In this document: positions 54,725-64,000 of the stretch, one piece after another | How positions within the stretch are numbered: position 1 is the stretch's first letter | Layout: each line of letters begins with the position of its first letter | Origin: Hellea sp965224755 | Lineage (GTDB): Bacteria; Pseudomonadota; Alphaproteobacteria; Caulobacterales; Maricaulaceae | DNA: 64,000 nt | Direction of reading: 5' to 3' | Assembly (NCBI GenBank): GCA_965224755.1 | Contig: OZ245061.1 | Location: 2,356,001 to 2,420,000, forward strand | Position numbers and translations under genes: made by a program | Notes under the pieces: model-generated | Told to the model about the DNA's origin: nothing | Database searches by the model: none | The model's input: the letters and a program-made list of their open reading frames with translations, nothing else

Positions 54725-57440
54725 ACTTCGCTTTTTGTGAAAACAAAAGCCGCTGATAGACGCGGCCAATCACTATCAAAACAAGTCCGAGGACAACAAA
54801 AGACAAGGCGCGCAAGACGCCTTCCAGCCCGGCCATATCAATCAAGAAGGCTTTTAAAACGGTTAGAGTGATAATCCCCGCAGACGCCATACGGATATCC
54901 TGCCGCTTAGTTTTCAGCCCCAGCGCCAGAAGCCCTATACCGAGCAGGAGCCAAATGGCGCTGATGGCGTAAAGCTCAATCCCGTCTGGGAAATTTTTAA
55001 ATATGGATATTTCAGGGCCTGTAAACATGCGCCGGATCATTGAGGTAACATAAAACATCACGGCCAATAATGAAAGGCCCGCCACGGCCCGCACATAAGC
55101 TTTGGGGCGGCTTTTCTGCGACAATCCCGCAATCCCGCCCAATAAAATAGCAGGCAGGAGATAGGCTAATATCAGGGAATTAAATAGCGCATTTCCGGAG
55201 ATGTGAGAGGCCCCATTTAACAGCGGCGCTTTGAACAGACACAGACCTGCGGCGAAGGCCAGCAAAGTCACTAAAGAGACGCCCATAGCGAGATTGGGAA
55301 TCAAGGCTTCATGGCCTGAGGGCTTTTTATCCGGCGATCGACGATAACCCAAAAGCGCGCCGCCTAATGTGAAGCTCAGGCCGACTAAAACCTGCAGGGC
55401 CAGTTCATCGAGCGAGAAGCGCTCAGCCAGAACATCACCGCCGTTCATGGCATGACGGATTTGGAAAATGACAAATAATGCCGCAAAGCTCAGAGCAAAA
55501 GCTTTCAGTCCCTCCGACCAGATATCATCTTTAACGCGCGAGACTATCCAAGCCGCGCCGGCGCTGATAACCGCTGGCAGAGCAAGATAAATCCAAAGTT
55601 GATTGAAGATGAAGACATCGCTCACCGAGTTCGCTAGAGGGATTTGCAACAAGATGACATGGGCGGCGGTAAGGCCTGCAAACCCCACAGTGATAACCCG
55701 GTTAATCACTATAGGCATTTTCCATGCCGCCAGCGCTGCCAGAACGATACCAAGCATCAGGCCGAGACTTTGGCCCATGCCAGAAAACCCGATCATTACG
55801 GCCAGTGTGAAAGCTATCGCCGCGCCAATGGCGTAAATAGAAATCGCCAATGTTCGCTCGCGGTCATAATGCCAGATACGGTAAGCCAGCCCCGCATTTA
55901 AAACGGCCGCGCCTAGTAATAATAAGCCCATAAGCGTGGCCCCAATCGGTGTATGTAGAAGGTCTATCATGCACATCAATACAATCGGGAACGCCGCGCC
56001 AAATCCGGCCCAAAGCAGATCGCGGTCATCGTCTTTCAGCTTGTTAAATGTCAGAGACAGACGTGAATGCGCCATTAAGGCTATGACCACGCTCAAAATA
56101 GACGCGGTGACAATCCCTGTCTGCCAGCTTTGACCGTGGTTTCCAGCTATCATCAAAAGCGCTGCGCCCAACCCTGCCGCCGTCAAGATATGTGCGCTTT
56201 GGCGAGGCCGCAGCCACGCTACGCCGAGCAAAATAGCCACGGCTACCAATCCGGCGCGATAGTGAACCCACGCAAAACCATTTACGGAATAGGCCAGCAA
56301 TAAAGCGAAGGCAGCCCCTGCCGCCCAAAGCGACGCTGCCATGGAGTCATGAACGAAAGTGGCGGATGGTTTCTCGGCGGGTTTTGATGTCGCCGCGATA
56401 TAAGTGCTCGCCGCAAAGGCCAGCGCCATAAAGCCAAGCCAGACGATATAACTGCCGGTCTCTCTGGTGGCGTCCAGCGCAATATAGAGCCAAAGCAAGC
56501 CGCCAAATAAAGCTGCAAGATTAAGCCAGCCCCAATGGCGTTTCTTGGCGAGAGCTAAAGCCGCCAAGCTGACAATGGTTAGGTAGCCAAAGAGCAAATA
56601 GGCTTTGGGGACCTCGGTCTGGACGAGTAACGGCGTGGCCAAAGCCGCGACTAAACCCAATGCGGCCAGTTTCGGGCCATGGATTAATCCTAGCGCCATA
56701 GCCCCCAACGAGATAATCCCTAAAAGCACAAAGGCAAATTCGGGACTGACAAAACTGTAAAGCGCATAGGCCGCATAGACCGCGCCGAGCAGCGCAAATA
56801 TTCCCACCGCCGTCAGGATGCCGGGAATATAGGCATTTTCCGACAGGGATTTGGTGAGCTCGGTTTCGAGGGTAAATTTAATATCATGACGGCGCAGATA
56901 TTCCCCGCCCGCCAGCATCACCGCGCCCATCACAGCGGCCATGCCGACCCGCATCGCTGGAGAAAAGAAACCCGCCTCAATCGAATAGCGCAGTAAAAAT
57001 ACAGCCCCTAAAAGCAGAGCAAAGCCGCCAACCCAAACCGCCCAGCGCGCGCCAAGTTCTTCCTCGAAAGACCGCCGGGCGCGGCTAGGCGGTTTTCGCT
57101 TGGACTTTATGGGCTTGGCCTTTACCGGCGCTTTGGGCGTGGCCAATGCCGCTGCTTTGACAGGTTTGAATTCAGCGGCTTTGGGTTCTACGGCTTTGGG
57201 TTCAGGCGTTTTCCGAGAGCTTACAATATCTTGTGATCTGTCATCCCGCGTTCTGCGCATGGCGGCTTCGCGCAACGCACTCCGGCTTTCATCCGGCAGA
57301 AGTCCCGCCGCATCAAGGCGGCGGCGCAACTCGCTAACTTGCTGTTCCAGCCGCTGGATGCGTCCATGAGAGGTCAGGCCCATAATCGAGCCTATCAGGA
57401 TGGCCCCAGCAATCGCGATACCTATCAATCCCCAAATCAC
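54711..57440 (-). CDS. DUF2339 multi-pass membrane protein
   Basis: 909 residues. An N-terminal anchor and coiled coil (RIQRLEQQVSELRRRLDAAG), then a Lys/Pro/Ala-rich linker (~70-125), then some two dozen hydrophobic segments as in DUF2339. The role is unknown; such proteins are often near envelope or polysaccharide genes. The 3' end overlaps the convergent DUF4349 gene by 14 bases. Confidence 0.88.
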   Translation of the reverse strand: MIWGLIGIAIAGAILIGSIMGLTSHGRIQRLEQQVSELRRRLDAAGLLPDESRSALREAAMRRTRDDRSQDIVSSRKTPEPKAVEPKAAEFKPVKAAALATPKAPVKAKPIKSKRKPPSRARRSFEEELGARWAVWVGGFALLLGAVFLLRYSIEAGFFSPAMRVGMAAVMGAVMLAGGEYLRRHDIKFTLETELTKSLSENAYIPGILTAVGIFALLGAVYAAYALYSFVSPEFAFVLLGIISLGAMALGLIHGPKLAALGLVAALATPLLVQTEVPKAYLLFGYLTIVSLAALALAKKRHWGWLNLAALFGGLLWLYIALDATRETGSYIVWLGFMALAFAASTYIAATSKPAEKPSATFVHDSMAASLWAAGAAFALLLAYSVNGFAWVHYRAGLVAVAILLGVAWLRPRQSAHILTAAGLGAALLMIAGNHGQSWQTGIVTASILSVVIALMAHSRLSLTFNKLKDDDRDLLWAGFGAAFPIVLMCMIDLLHTPIGATLMGLLLLGAAVLNAGLAYRIWHYDRERTLAISIYAIGAAIAFTLAVMIGFSGMGQSLGLMLGIVLAALAAWKMPIVINRVITVGFAGLTAAHVILLQIPLANSVSDVFIFNQLWIYLALPAVISAGAAWIVSRVKDDIWSEGLKAFALSFAALFVIFQIRHAMNGGDVLAERFSLDELALQVLVGLSFTLGGALLGYRRSPDKKPSGHEALIPNLAMGVSLVTLLAFAAGLCLFKAPLLNGASHISGNALFNSLILAYLLPAILLGGIAGLSQKSRPKAYVRAVAGLSLLAVMFYVTSMIRRMFTGPEISIFKNFPDGIELYAISAIWLLLGIGLLALGLKTKRQDIRMASAGIITLTVLKAFLIDMAGLEGVLRALSFVVLGLVLIVIGRVYQRLLFSQKAKSRSD

Positions 57441-57536
57441 GATACAGCCTCCTCTTTAGAGGTCGACCCTAACCGCATTCGCGCTTCGCGGGCAACGGAT
57501 AATCGAGGTTACAATAAATGCACGAAGACTAAACTC

Positions 57537-58883
57537 CTAATAGGTCTCTGCTGCCGGCTGTTTAACTCCGGCCATATCTTCGTAATATTTCGCGGTTGCC
57601 ATAGCGTCTTCGAGCGACATGCGCGGGAGCCAGACGGGGCTATCGACATTTAAATCCGTGCCGATGAGGTTCCAACCAAACATCGAGCGCACATCATTAG
57701 CCCAGTGTTCGACGACTTTCACTTCGGCCTCGGCGGCGTTGCGGTCAATGACATTACGCGAGGCATAAAACGCGCCCCAGTCTTTCGAGATTTTAAATGT
57801 CGGCGCGGCGTCTGAATTATCACTGGCTTCATCGACTAAATCCGCTTCGTCTTCGATATCCTCCAAGGCGATTTCGATATCAAATTCGACAAAATCAGCC
57901 TTGGCATTGCGGGCGATGATATTCTCGTTAAGCACAAGGCCCTTGGAGCGCTTGGTATTATCGACGCCGTAATTATCATTAAAGGCAAAGACATTATTAC
58001 TCACTTCTACCGCCGTGCTGCTCTCCAGCATAATACCGCTACCGCCAAATGTGCCAAAGGCGGTGTGTTTTTGGTTAAAGATGGAGATATTATTTCTAAC
58101 AGTGTAACTTGGAATATCCTCACCGGTGAAGCTTGTCCCGATGCGGAAACCTGAGCCCGTATTATTGACGGCAACATTATTTTCGACCGTGACTTTTGCG
58201 CCCTTACCACCAAACAGGCTGAACACGCCCTCGGTCGGGGCGAAATTGACTGCGATATTGTTTCTGACAATCACTTTGCTATTTACGCCCGTTGAAATAG
58301 AGAGCGCCCCGCTTTCGGGCGTTGGCGTCTCGGTCGGCGAACCTTTGCGCACAATCAGCGCCTGTTTTTCGGTCTTATAATAATTGCGCGGGCCGTTATC
58401 GAAAATCAGTCCATCGACAATGACGGTATGGGCGGTGGGTTCATTGCGCGCTTCCATAAGCCGTGTCGCGGTCTTGGTGCTGTCAATCGAGAGCCGCGTC
58501 TGGGTTTCAAAATTCTTGCTATTATGCAAGCCTGTAAAAATTGTCTTATGCGCGCCCCAAGGATCGCGCGATTTGAAATCGGAACTAAAGCCGCCAATTA
58601 CGCTAACCGCCATATTAATATCATCAACGCCGCGCTTTCCGCGCCCAACATATTCGCCCTCAGCAATGCAGATAACGTCGCCCTGCTCTAGCCGCGAGAT
58701 GATATTACCGAGGTCTTTGGCAGGTTTCTCGACTGTCGCGTCTTTGCCCTTGCCCGTAGCTTTGTGAACAAATTTGGTGCACATATCGCGGTAGCTGTCA
58801 GCGGCAAAAGCCGGAGTCGAATAGCTACCCGCCAGAACGAATGCCGCCAAAGAAGCGGAAATTAGTGGTTTAGAAAATATCAT
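57537..58883 (-). CDS. Secreted right-handed parallel beta-helix protein
   Basis: 448 residues with a signal peptide ending AFA near residue 27. Residues ~170-330 show repeating N-x-x-x strands (VIVRNNIAVN, VTVENNVAVN, YTVRNNISIFN, VEVSNNVFAFN) of a right-handed parallel beta-helix. An acidic loop (DEADLVDEASDNSDA) interrupts it. Such helices bind or cleave polysaccharide, but no pectate-lyase catalytic set is obvious. It lies on the same strand as, and 77 bases downstream of, the diheme cytochrome. Confidence 0.85.
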   Translation of the reverse strand: MIFSKPLISASLAAFVLAGSYSTPAFAADSYRDMCTKFVHKATGKGKDATVEKPAKDLGNIISRLEQGDVICIAEGEYVGRGKRGVDDINMAVSVIGGFSSDFKSRDPWGAHKTIFTGLHNSKNFETQTRLSIDSTKTATRLMEARNEPTAHTVIVDGLIFDNGPRNYYKTEKQALIVRKGSPTETPTPESGALSISTGVNSKVIVRNNIAVNFAPTEGVFSLFGGKGAKVTVENNVAVNNTGSGFRIGTSFTGEDIPSYTVRNNISIFNQKHTAFGTFGGSGIMLESSTAVEVSNNVFAFNDNYGVDNTKRSKGLVLNENIIARNAKADFVEFDIEIALEDIEDEADLVDEASDNSDAAPTFKISKDWGAFYASRNVIDRNAAEAEVKVVEHWANDVRSMFGWNLIGTDLNVDSPVWLPRMSLEDAMATAKYYEDMAGVKQPAAETY

Positions 58884-58960
58884 GATTTTGCCCCGTTAGA
58901 AAAAGCCGAAAGTGGCTTTCAACTCTTTATACCAAGTCCTGAAAATTTTACAAGGTCACA

Positions 58961-60067
58961 TCAATCGCAGCTCTTTTCCATAGCCATTATCCATTCCGCC
59001 ATTAAATCAACCGCTTCGTCATGCGCGAGGCTACGGCCAAGTTCGGGCATCATGGCGCCGGGATCGCGCGTTTCCATACGGTAGATCATGATCGAATTGT
59101 CGGGGTCGCCGGGCGTGATATCGTATTTCCGGCCGCCTGTCCCTCCGCCCGCCGCGACCGCATTTTTGCAAACGCCCAAATGCGGTTGGCTCTGGTTTTC
59201 GGGATTAAGATGCAGGCCGGATGTATCGGCCGGCCCCGCCGGATTATGGCAATGAGCGCAATTGACATCGAGATAGGCGCGGGCGCGGGCGCCCAGAGAT
59301 TGAGTAGGATCATCCCAAACGGCGCTTTGCGGGGTAGATTTTGGCGCGGAGTCTAGAAACCCAATAGAGGACAATTTATCGAGCTGATTCATCGGCCCGG
59401 CTGCATAATTATAGCCGCGGTTTAAATGGCGCGGCTTGGGGCCAATCGGCATTATAACGCGCGTGGTATTATTAGGCTCATGACATCCGCCGCATTGATT
59501 GATATTAGGCACAACATAAGAAAACGGTGTTTTTGTATCGCCGTCCTGAAGTTTTAAATTCACAATCGCGCCAATGCGGGTCAGCTTGGCTTCGCTTTGT
59601 TCCGCGTTCCAGATATAGGATAAAGGCTCCCACTCCGCCTTGCGCCGCACAAGAAGGCGGGTTTCGATCAGCCTGTTCTGGATCAAATTTAATCCGCGCG
59701 CTTCGGTCACGGGCTGGCGGTCTTCTTGCTTCAATACCGCCCCGTCTTGGCCGCGCGGATAATAAAACGTCTTGGACAACACCGTGCCAACGGGAAATTC
59801 CAGCACATCACCTTCGCGGTATTTGGCCGTCTTGCCACCCGGCATCCACACCGTGCGCAATTTATGGGCATAATCAGTAAAGAGCGGCGTGTTGAGCGCA
59901 AAAGGCAGCACGCCATCGCCAAGTTTCAACGCATCATTTTGCGCTGTTACTATGCCCCATGCGCTGAGGGTTTCGGGATTGTCTTCGGCATGGAAAACCG
60001 GAGCGGCAACGCGCTCAGCGCTGCATCCCGCCACTATAAATATAAACGCTAGACCCCAATATTTCAT
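58961..60067 (-). CDS. Diheme c-type cytochrome lipoprotein (SO2930/HNE_0200 type, TIGR03806)
   Basis: 368 residues. Lipobox VAGC (Cys15). Two haem-binding motifs are seen: CGGCH near 192 and CAHCH near 273. The surrounding sequence (RLIETRLLVRRKAEW, SYVVPNINQCGGCH) fits the conserved pair described as TIGR03805 and TIGR03806. It would transfer electrons at the envelope; donor and acceptor are unknown. Its start overlaps the upstream beta-helix stop (ATGA), so the two are coupled. Confidence 0.88.
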   Translation of the reverse strand: MKYWGLAFIFIVAGCSAERVAAPVFHAEDNPETLSAWGIVTAQNDALKLGDGVLPFALNTPLFTDYAHKLRTVWMPGGKTAKYREGDVLEFPVGTVLSKTFYYPRGQDGAVLKQEDRQPVTEARGLNLIQNRLIETRLLVRRKAEWEPLSYIWNAEQSEAKLTRIGAIVNLKLQDGDTKTPFSYVVPNINQCGGCHEPNNTTRVIMPIGPKPRHLNRGYNYAAGPMNQLDKLSSIGFLDSAPKSTPQSAVWDDPTQSLGARARAYLDVNCAHCHNPAGPADTSGLHLNPENQSQPHLGVCKNAVAAGGGTGGRKYDITPGDPDNSIMIYRMETRDPGAMMPELGRSLAHDEAVDLMAEWIMAMEKSCD

Positions 60068-61272
60068 TCAGCTGAGGCGAGAATAACAGGCTTTAACGGC
60101 TCCAAAGTGCAAGCAAAAGCCGCCGCTTCAATATGCGGGTTTTTTACGCCGTTAGGCAGATCGGCATTGAGCACCTCAACACCGTCTTGGTCGATACAGA
60201 TTTTCGCGTCTTTGATGTCGCCGTTAACATAACCGTCCCAGAGCACATCAGGCAGCCGGCCTTTAAGGCCGAACATCATAAGTTTTAGCGCTTTCAAATC
60301 CATGCCGTCGGGCTTATCCCCGCCGCCGGAAAACACATTATCATGCACGCTGATTTCTTGCGGATAGGGATCAAAGCCCTCTTCCATCCCGTCTTTGCTG
60401 TATTCCGCTGAGAAAATAGACGAGATAATCAGGTTCGCGGTTTTATGATCTCGCACCTTATTGCCAAAAAATTCAATCCGGTCATGGGAATTGACCATCA
60501 AGCCCGTACCCGCCGGAATGCTGGCCACGGGCGTGCCTTTATGGCCGAAATTCTTGGTGTTATTCTCGTAAACCTCATTATTATAGACACGAACATCGGA
60601 GCCATATTGCGTCAGGTTCGGCATATTAAACACCAAAATACCGCCCGTATTATAGGCCGCGACATTATTATAAACATCAGCATTTTGCGTATTTTCAATC
60701 TCGATACCGGCGACATTATATTCCGCGCGGCTATTACGGATAATGACATTTTTGGACTGGCCGACATAAATCCCGGCGTCCGCCGCCGCAATCGCCACGC
60801 AGCCGTCAATCAGCACATTGGTGGTCTGTACAGGATAAAGCCCATAAGCGCCGTTTTTCGTGCTCGGCCCATTTGTCCATTCGGTGCGCACATTACGAAA
60901 GATGATATTATCGCCGTCAGTCACCTTGACCGCGTCGCCGACCGTGTCTTCAAAGGCGAGGTCTTCAATGGTAAAATCCGACGCCGTCACAAGAAGACCT
61001 TCCGCGCCCGAAACCTGCCCTTTGAAACTGAGGATGGATTTATCCATCCCCGCCCCGCGTATCGTCACCCCGTCCACAGTCAAGCTGAGACTACGGTCAA
61101 AAGAAAACTTGCCTGCGGGAATAGTGATAATATCGTCGGGCTTGGCATCAATAAGCTGGGCGAGGAGAATGTCTTGATAGGCGGTATCCGATGGCGCAGT
61201 TTCGGTTTTTGGGCTGCATGAAACGGAGAGCAGCGCGAAAGTCAAAACCGGCAAAAGATAGTGTTTCGTCAT
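60064..61272 (-). CDS. Parallel beta-helix lipoprotein (TIGR03805-like), partner of diheme cytochrome
   Basis: 402 residues from the ATG at 61272 (GGAGG 6 bases upstream). A lipobox-like LSVSC lies near residue 21. The body has the repeated helix turns VTIRGAGMDKSILSFKG, FTIEDLAFEDT, IIFRNVRTEW, VLIDGCVAI, VIIRNSRAEYN and DVYNNVAAYN. TIGR03805 proteins are found with the diheme cytochrome and are probably carbohydrate-binding or lyase-like. Function unproven. Confidence 0.88.
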   Translation of the reverse strand: MTKHYLLPVLTFALLSVSCSPKTETAPSDTAYQDILLAQLIDAKPDDIITIPAGKFSFDRSLSLTVDGVTIRGAGMDKSILSFKGQVSGAEGLLVTASDFTIEDLAFEDTVGDAVKVTDGDNIIFRNVRTEWTNGPSTKNGAYGLYPVQTTNVLIDGCVAIAAADAGIYVGQSKNVIIRNSRAEYNVAGIEIENTQNADVYNNVAAYNTGGILVFNMPNLTQYGSDVRVYNNEVYENNTKNFGHKGTPVASIPAGTGLMVNSHDRIEFFGNKVRDHKTANLIISSIFSAEYSKDGMEEGFDPYPQEISVHDNVFSGGGDKPDGMDLKALKLMMFGLKGRLPDVLWDGYVNGDIKDAKICIDQDGVEVLNADLPNGVKNPHIEAAAFACTLEPLKPVILASAE

Positions 61273-61438
61273 AACGTCCTCCAAACCAAAAGGTGCCGTG
61301 TTTTTTAGAGCAGGTCAAGCACGGGGCCGTTTTGCAAGAGCAGAGAAGATATGCGCCTATGTCAGCATATCCGTATCAACATCGAGGGCCTACTCAAGCC
61401 CATATGCCCCCCGCCTTCCCGCAATCACGTACACATAT

Positions 61439-62092
61439 TCAAGACCAATTAGACTTAAAAACTGCTCTAAGGCATTCGCTACATACAGAACGGCTGAGGA
61501 GTTTGAAAGTTGACAGATGTGGCAATCCCACCAACGTAATATTATCATGCTTTCCAGCATATAACGAAACATTTCCCCATCCAGACGGGAATTTTTCAAG
61601 ATGAGGTATTTTTAGTATTTTACTCAATGAACGCGTAACATCATTCCCCATAGTTATGACAAGTTTAACATTTGAAGTTTTTAGCATTTTTCTCCAGATA
61701 TTTTCACTGAAATTTATTGCCCGGGCTTTGTTAGGTAAATCGAAAATTCTAGGGGAACGGAAGGGAATCAAATTTCCAGAAAGTATTTGATTTGGAGGAA
61801 CTTCAATAAACTCAAACAACGCGCAGACTTGTCTTTGTAATGGAGCTTCGCCGGGTGGGTAAATACCCCACTCCTCAATTTTATAACTGCTTCCTCGCTC
61901 GGAACTGAAACCATCATTTTTTTTGTCGGGTGATTTACCTGCAGGGTTCAACCCTATGAAACATATTTCAGAGGATTGAATATTGGCGACAGGACAAGTT
62001 AATAACCGCCATCCCAAATTATATTTACCAATAGCGTATTCCCGCTCAATGGCTGAATATAACTCTTCAACGAGTTTTCCGCAACTAACCAA
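61439..62092 (-). CDS. Uracil-DNA-glycosylase-superfamily-like protein, AT-rich
   Basis: 217 residues, tentatively UDG-like: FIGLNPAGKSPDKK resembles motif 1 (GxNPG), VITMGNDV the central strand and LPHLSTFKLL a catalytic-end His motif. Only a TTG at 62092 gives an in-frame start, two bases after the rpoD stop; no ribosome site is obvious. The gene is clearly more AT-rich than rpoD, suggesting acquisition. The 61273-61438 region between it and the beta-helix gene holds nothing I can identify. Confidence 0.6.
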   Translation of the reverse strand: MVSCGKLVEELYSAIEREYAIGKYNLGWRLLTCPVANIQSSEICFIGLNPAGKSPDKKNDGFSSERGSSYKIEEWGIYPPGEAPLQRQVCALFEFIEVPPNQILSGNLIPFRSPRIFDLPNKARAINFSENIWRKMLKTSNVKLVITMGNDVTRSLSKILKIPHLEKFPSGWGNVSLYAGKHDNITLVGLPHLSTFKLLSRSVCSECLRAVFKSNWS

Positions 62093-62094
62093 AC

Positions 62095-64000
62095 TTACTG
62101 ATCCAAGAAGCTTCGCAGTTTCCTACTCCGGCTCGGATGTTTCAACTTCCTTAGCGCTTTCGCCTCAATCTGCCTGATCCGTTCGCGTGTCACGCTGAAC
62201 TGCTGGCCGACTTCTTCGAGCGTATGGTCGGTGTTCATACCGATACCGAAACGCATGCGCAGGACACGTTCTTCGCGCGGGGTTAGGCTGGCTAAAACGC
62301 GGGTTGTGGTTTCGCGTAGGTTGCTCTGGATCGCCGCGTCAATCGGTAGGATGGCGTTGCTATCTTCGATGAAATCACCGAGCTGGCTATCGGCCTCATC
62401 GCCAATGGGCGTTTCTAATGAAATTGGCTCTTTGGCAATTTTCATCACCTTGCGCACTTTTTCAAGCGGCATAGAGAGTTTCGCGGCGAGTTCTTCGGGA
62501 GTCGGTTCGCGGCCAATCTCGTGCAATATCTGGCGTGAGGTTCTGACAATCTTATTGATGGTCTCGATCATATGCACCGGAATACGAATGGTGCGCGCTT
62601 GGTCGGCAATAGAGCGGGTGATCGCCTGACGGATCCACCATGTCGCATAGGTCGAGAATTTATAACCGCGGCGATATTCGAATTTATCGACGGCTTTCAT
62701 CAAGCCAATATTGCCCTCTTGGATAAGGTCGAGGAATTGCAAACCACGATTAGTGTATTTCTTAGCAATCGAGATAACGAGACGGAGATTGGCTTCGACC
62801 ATTTCTTTCTTGGCTTGGCGGGCTTCGCGCTCACCCTTTTGCACGGTCTGGACGATACGGCGAAACTCATCAACGGGGACGCCTGTTTCTTGAGCCAGTT
62901 CGCCGATTTCGTCGCGGATTTTCTCAATCGAAATGCGCTCGCGTTTGGCAAAACGCGCCCAAGCGTCAGACGTTGCGATCATATCTTCAAGCCATGTCGG
63001 TTTAAGCTCGGAGCCTAGATAGGATTTCAAAAACTCCTGACGCGGCACGCCGTTACCATCGGCAAGGCGCATCAAGCGGCCTTCAAGGCTGATAAAGCGC
63101 TTATTAATCGCGTAAAGCTGATCAATAAGCGCGTCAATCCGCGCATTATTAAGCTGTAAGGACTTGATCTCTTCAATAATCTCTTTCTGGATTTGCTCAT
63201 ATTCATCATGCTGCGGCTTGCGCATTTTCTTGCCGGAGAGCCGCGCGCGAATGAGCATTTGCTGGAGTTTTTGAAAGCGTCCAAAATCTTGCGAAATCCG
63301 GTCGAGCTTAGCCATGATCTCTTCGCGAAGCGCGGCTTCCATATTGGCCATGGAGAGATTAGTTTTATCTTCTTCCTCTTCCTCATCATCATCAATCGGC
63401 TTTTGGCCTTCTTCATAATCGCGGTTAATATCAATTTTGGCTTTGCCGTTATCAAATTTGGCGTTGAGATCTTCCTCGGTCGCTTCGAGCTCGCCTTTTT
63501 CTATTTTTTCGCGGCGTACAGCAAGGCCCGAACGGTCTTCCTGAATATTACCGATAGCGCGGTTATAGGTCGTGTCCAGATCGATAATATCGCGCAGCAA
63601 GATACGGCCTTCTTCAAGCTCTTCGCGCCATATCATGATCGCTTCAAAGGTCAGGGCGCTTTCGCACAATCCTTTGATCATCGTATCGCGGCCGGCCTCG
63701 ATACGTTTGGCAATCGCAATTTCTCCCTCGCGGGAGAGCAGCTCAACCACGCCCATTTCGCGCAAATACATGCGAACAGGGTCGTCAGTACGATCAAGTT
63801 CTTCCTTGGAATTACCGCCTTTGACCGCCGTTGTATGGGTGCGGGCCAAAGTCTTGGAGCCGAGGGTTTTCTCAATACGTTCATCAATGACGGAAATGCC
63901 CAGATCGGATAATTCAGCAAGCACGACTTCGATTTCCTCGGTGGTGATACCATCAAGCTTGATATGTTTGTTGAGTTCAGTTGTCGTGATCAAGCCGGAT
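62095..64000 (-). CDS. rpoD: RNA polymerase sigma-70 factor RpoD, 5' end outside window
   Basis: 635 visible codons; the frame is open to the window edge, and the TTG at 63993 is inside the gene, not its start. Region 1.2 is DPVRMYLREMGVVELLSREGE; region 2 is YRRGYKFSTYATWWIRQAITRSI; region 4 ends TRERIRQIEAKALRKLKHP. An acidic insertion near residue 205 (DDDEEEEED) is typical of the non-conserved region. It directs housekeeping transcription. Its stop is immediately followed by an AT-rich gene. Confidence 0.96.
   Translation of the reverse strand, partial: SGLITTTELNKHIKLDGITTEEIEVVLAELSDLGISVIDERIEKTLGSKTLARTHTTAVKGGNSKEELDRTDDPVRMYLREMGVVELLSREGEIAIAKRIEAGRDTMIKGLCESALTFEAIMIWREELEEGRILLRDIIDLDTTYNRAIGNIQEDRSGLAVRREKIEKGELEATEEDLNAKFDNGKAKIDINRDYEEGQKPIDDDEEEEEDKTNLSMANMEAALREEIMAKLDRISQDFGRFQKLQQMLIRARLSGKKMRKPQHDEYEQIQKEIIEEIKSLQLNNARIDALIDQLYAINKRFISLEGRLMRLADGNGVPRQEFLKSYLGSELKPTWLEDMIATSDAWARFAKRERISIEKIRDEIGELAQETGVPVDEFRRIVQTVQKGEREARQAKKEMVEANLRLVISIAKKYTNRGLQFLDLIQEGNIGLMKAVDKFEYRRGYKFSTYATWWIRQAITRSIADQARTIRIPVHMIETINKIVRTSRQILHEIGREPTPEELAAKLSMPLEKVRKVMKIAKEPISLETPIGDEADSQLGDFIEDSNAILPIDAAIQSNLRETTTRVLASLTPREERVLRMRFGIGMNTDHTLEEVGQQFSVTRERIRQIEAKALRKLKHPSRSRKLRSFLDQ

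Overview
The window reads as chromosomal DNA from a free-living, Gram-negative alphaproteobacterium of the Caulobacterales/Maricaulales side (Hyphomonadaceae-like). The evidence is: an alphaproteobacterial ChvI-ChvG-PTS locus, a two-subunit methylmalonyl-CoA mutase, alphaproteobacterial LptD and RpoD, CcmFGHI in one run, and a beta-helix/diheme cytochrome pair of the kind first named from Hyphomonas (TIGR03805/TIGR03806). The placement is inferred from gene content and not from a tree. No rRNA, tRNA, CRISPR array, prophage or complete insertion sequence was seen.

Layout. 1-5.3 kb: an edge-truncated lipoprotein, an ArsC-like reductase, and a tight plus-strand operon (pyridoxal kinase-like, serine beta-lactamase-like, two hotdog thioesterases, MATE exporter). 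5.3-8.5 kb: an AT-rich accessory patch with small genes of unknown role, a pentapeptide-like protein with a probable frameshift, intergenic repeats and a CRP-like dyad. 8.5-14 kb (minus): wax ester synthase/DGAT with an alpha/beta hydrolase, then a type I secretion ABC transporter and adaptor. 14-23 kb: lptD, ferredoxin-NADP reductase, the methylmalonyl-CoA mutase subunits split by a 151-bp palindromic repeat, and a bifunctional penicillin-binding protein. 23-26.5 kb: a trimeric autotransporter adhesin behind a perfect CRP-type site, then a Phd/VapC-like toxin-antitoxin pair with a perfect operator. 26.5-33 kb: YgjP-type metalloprotease, lipoprotein, TMEM175-like channel, YghU-type GST, DUF3703 and etfBA. 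32.9-35.1 kb: a second accessory patch with three small envelope genes and a membrane protein carrying an AT-hook tail, followed by stacked hairpins.

35-46 kb is envelope and regulation: M23 peptidase, YdbH-like lipid transport protein, manC, TonB-domain lipoprotein, HPr, EIIA-Man, ChvG, ChvI, YggT and rmlA. The gap where hprK normally sits is only 74 bp. 46-50 kb: cytochrome c maturation genes ccmFGHI, then an XRE regulator divergent from a small membrane protein with a perfect dyad between them. 51-57 kb: M16 protease lipoprotein, DUF4349 lipoprotein and a large DUF2339 membrane protein. 57.5-61.3 kb: three secreted or lipid-anchored genes (beta-helix, diheme cytochrome c, beta-helix). 61.4-64 kb: an AT-rich uracil-DNA-glycosylase-like gene directly behind rpoD, which runs off the window edge.

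Functional themes: outer-membrane and cell-wall construction (LptD, PBP1A-like, M23, YdbH, ManC, RmlA, ChvGI), electron transfer and organic acid metabolism (ETF, methylmalonyl-CoA mutase, Fpr, cytochrome c maturation, diheme cytochrome), neutral-lipid synthesis, and surface adhesion or secretion. The least explained parts are the AT-hook membrane protein, the small envelope cassette at 32.9-34.1 kb, the pentapeptide-like island, and the beta-helix/cytochrome cluster.
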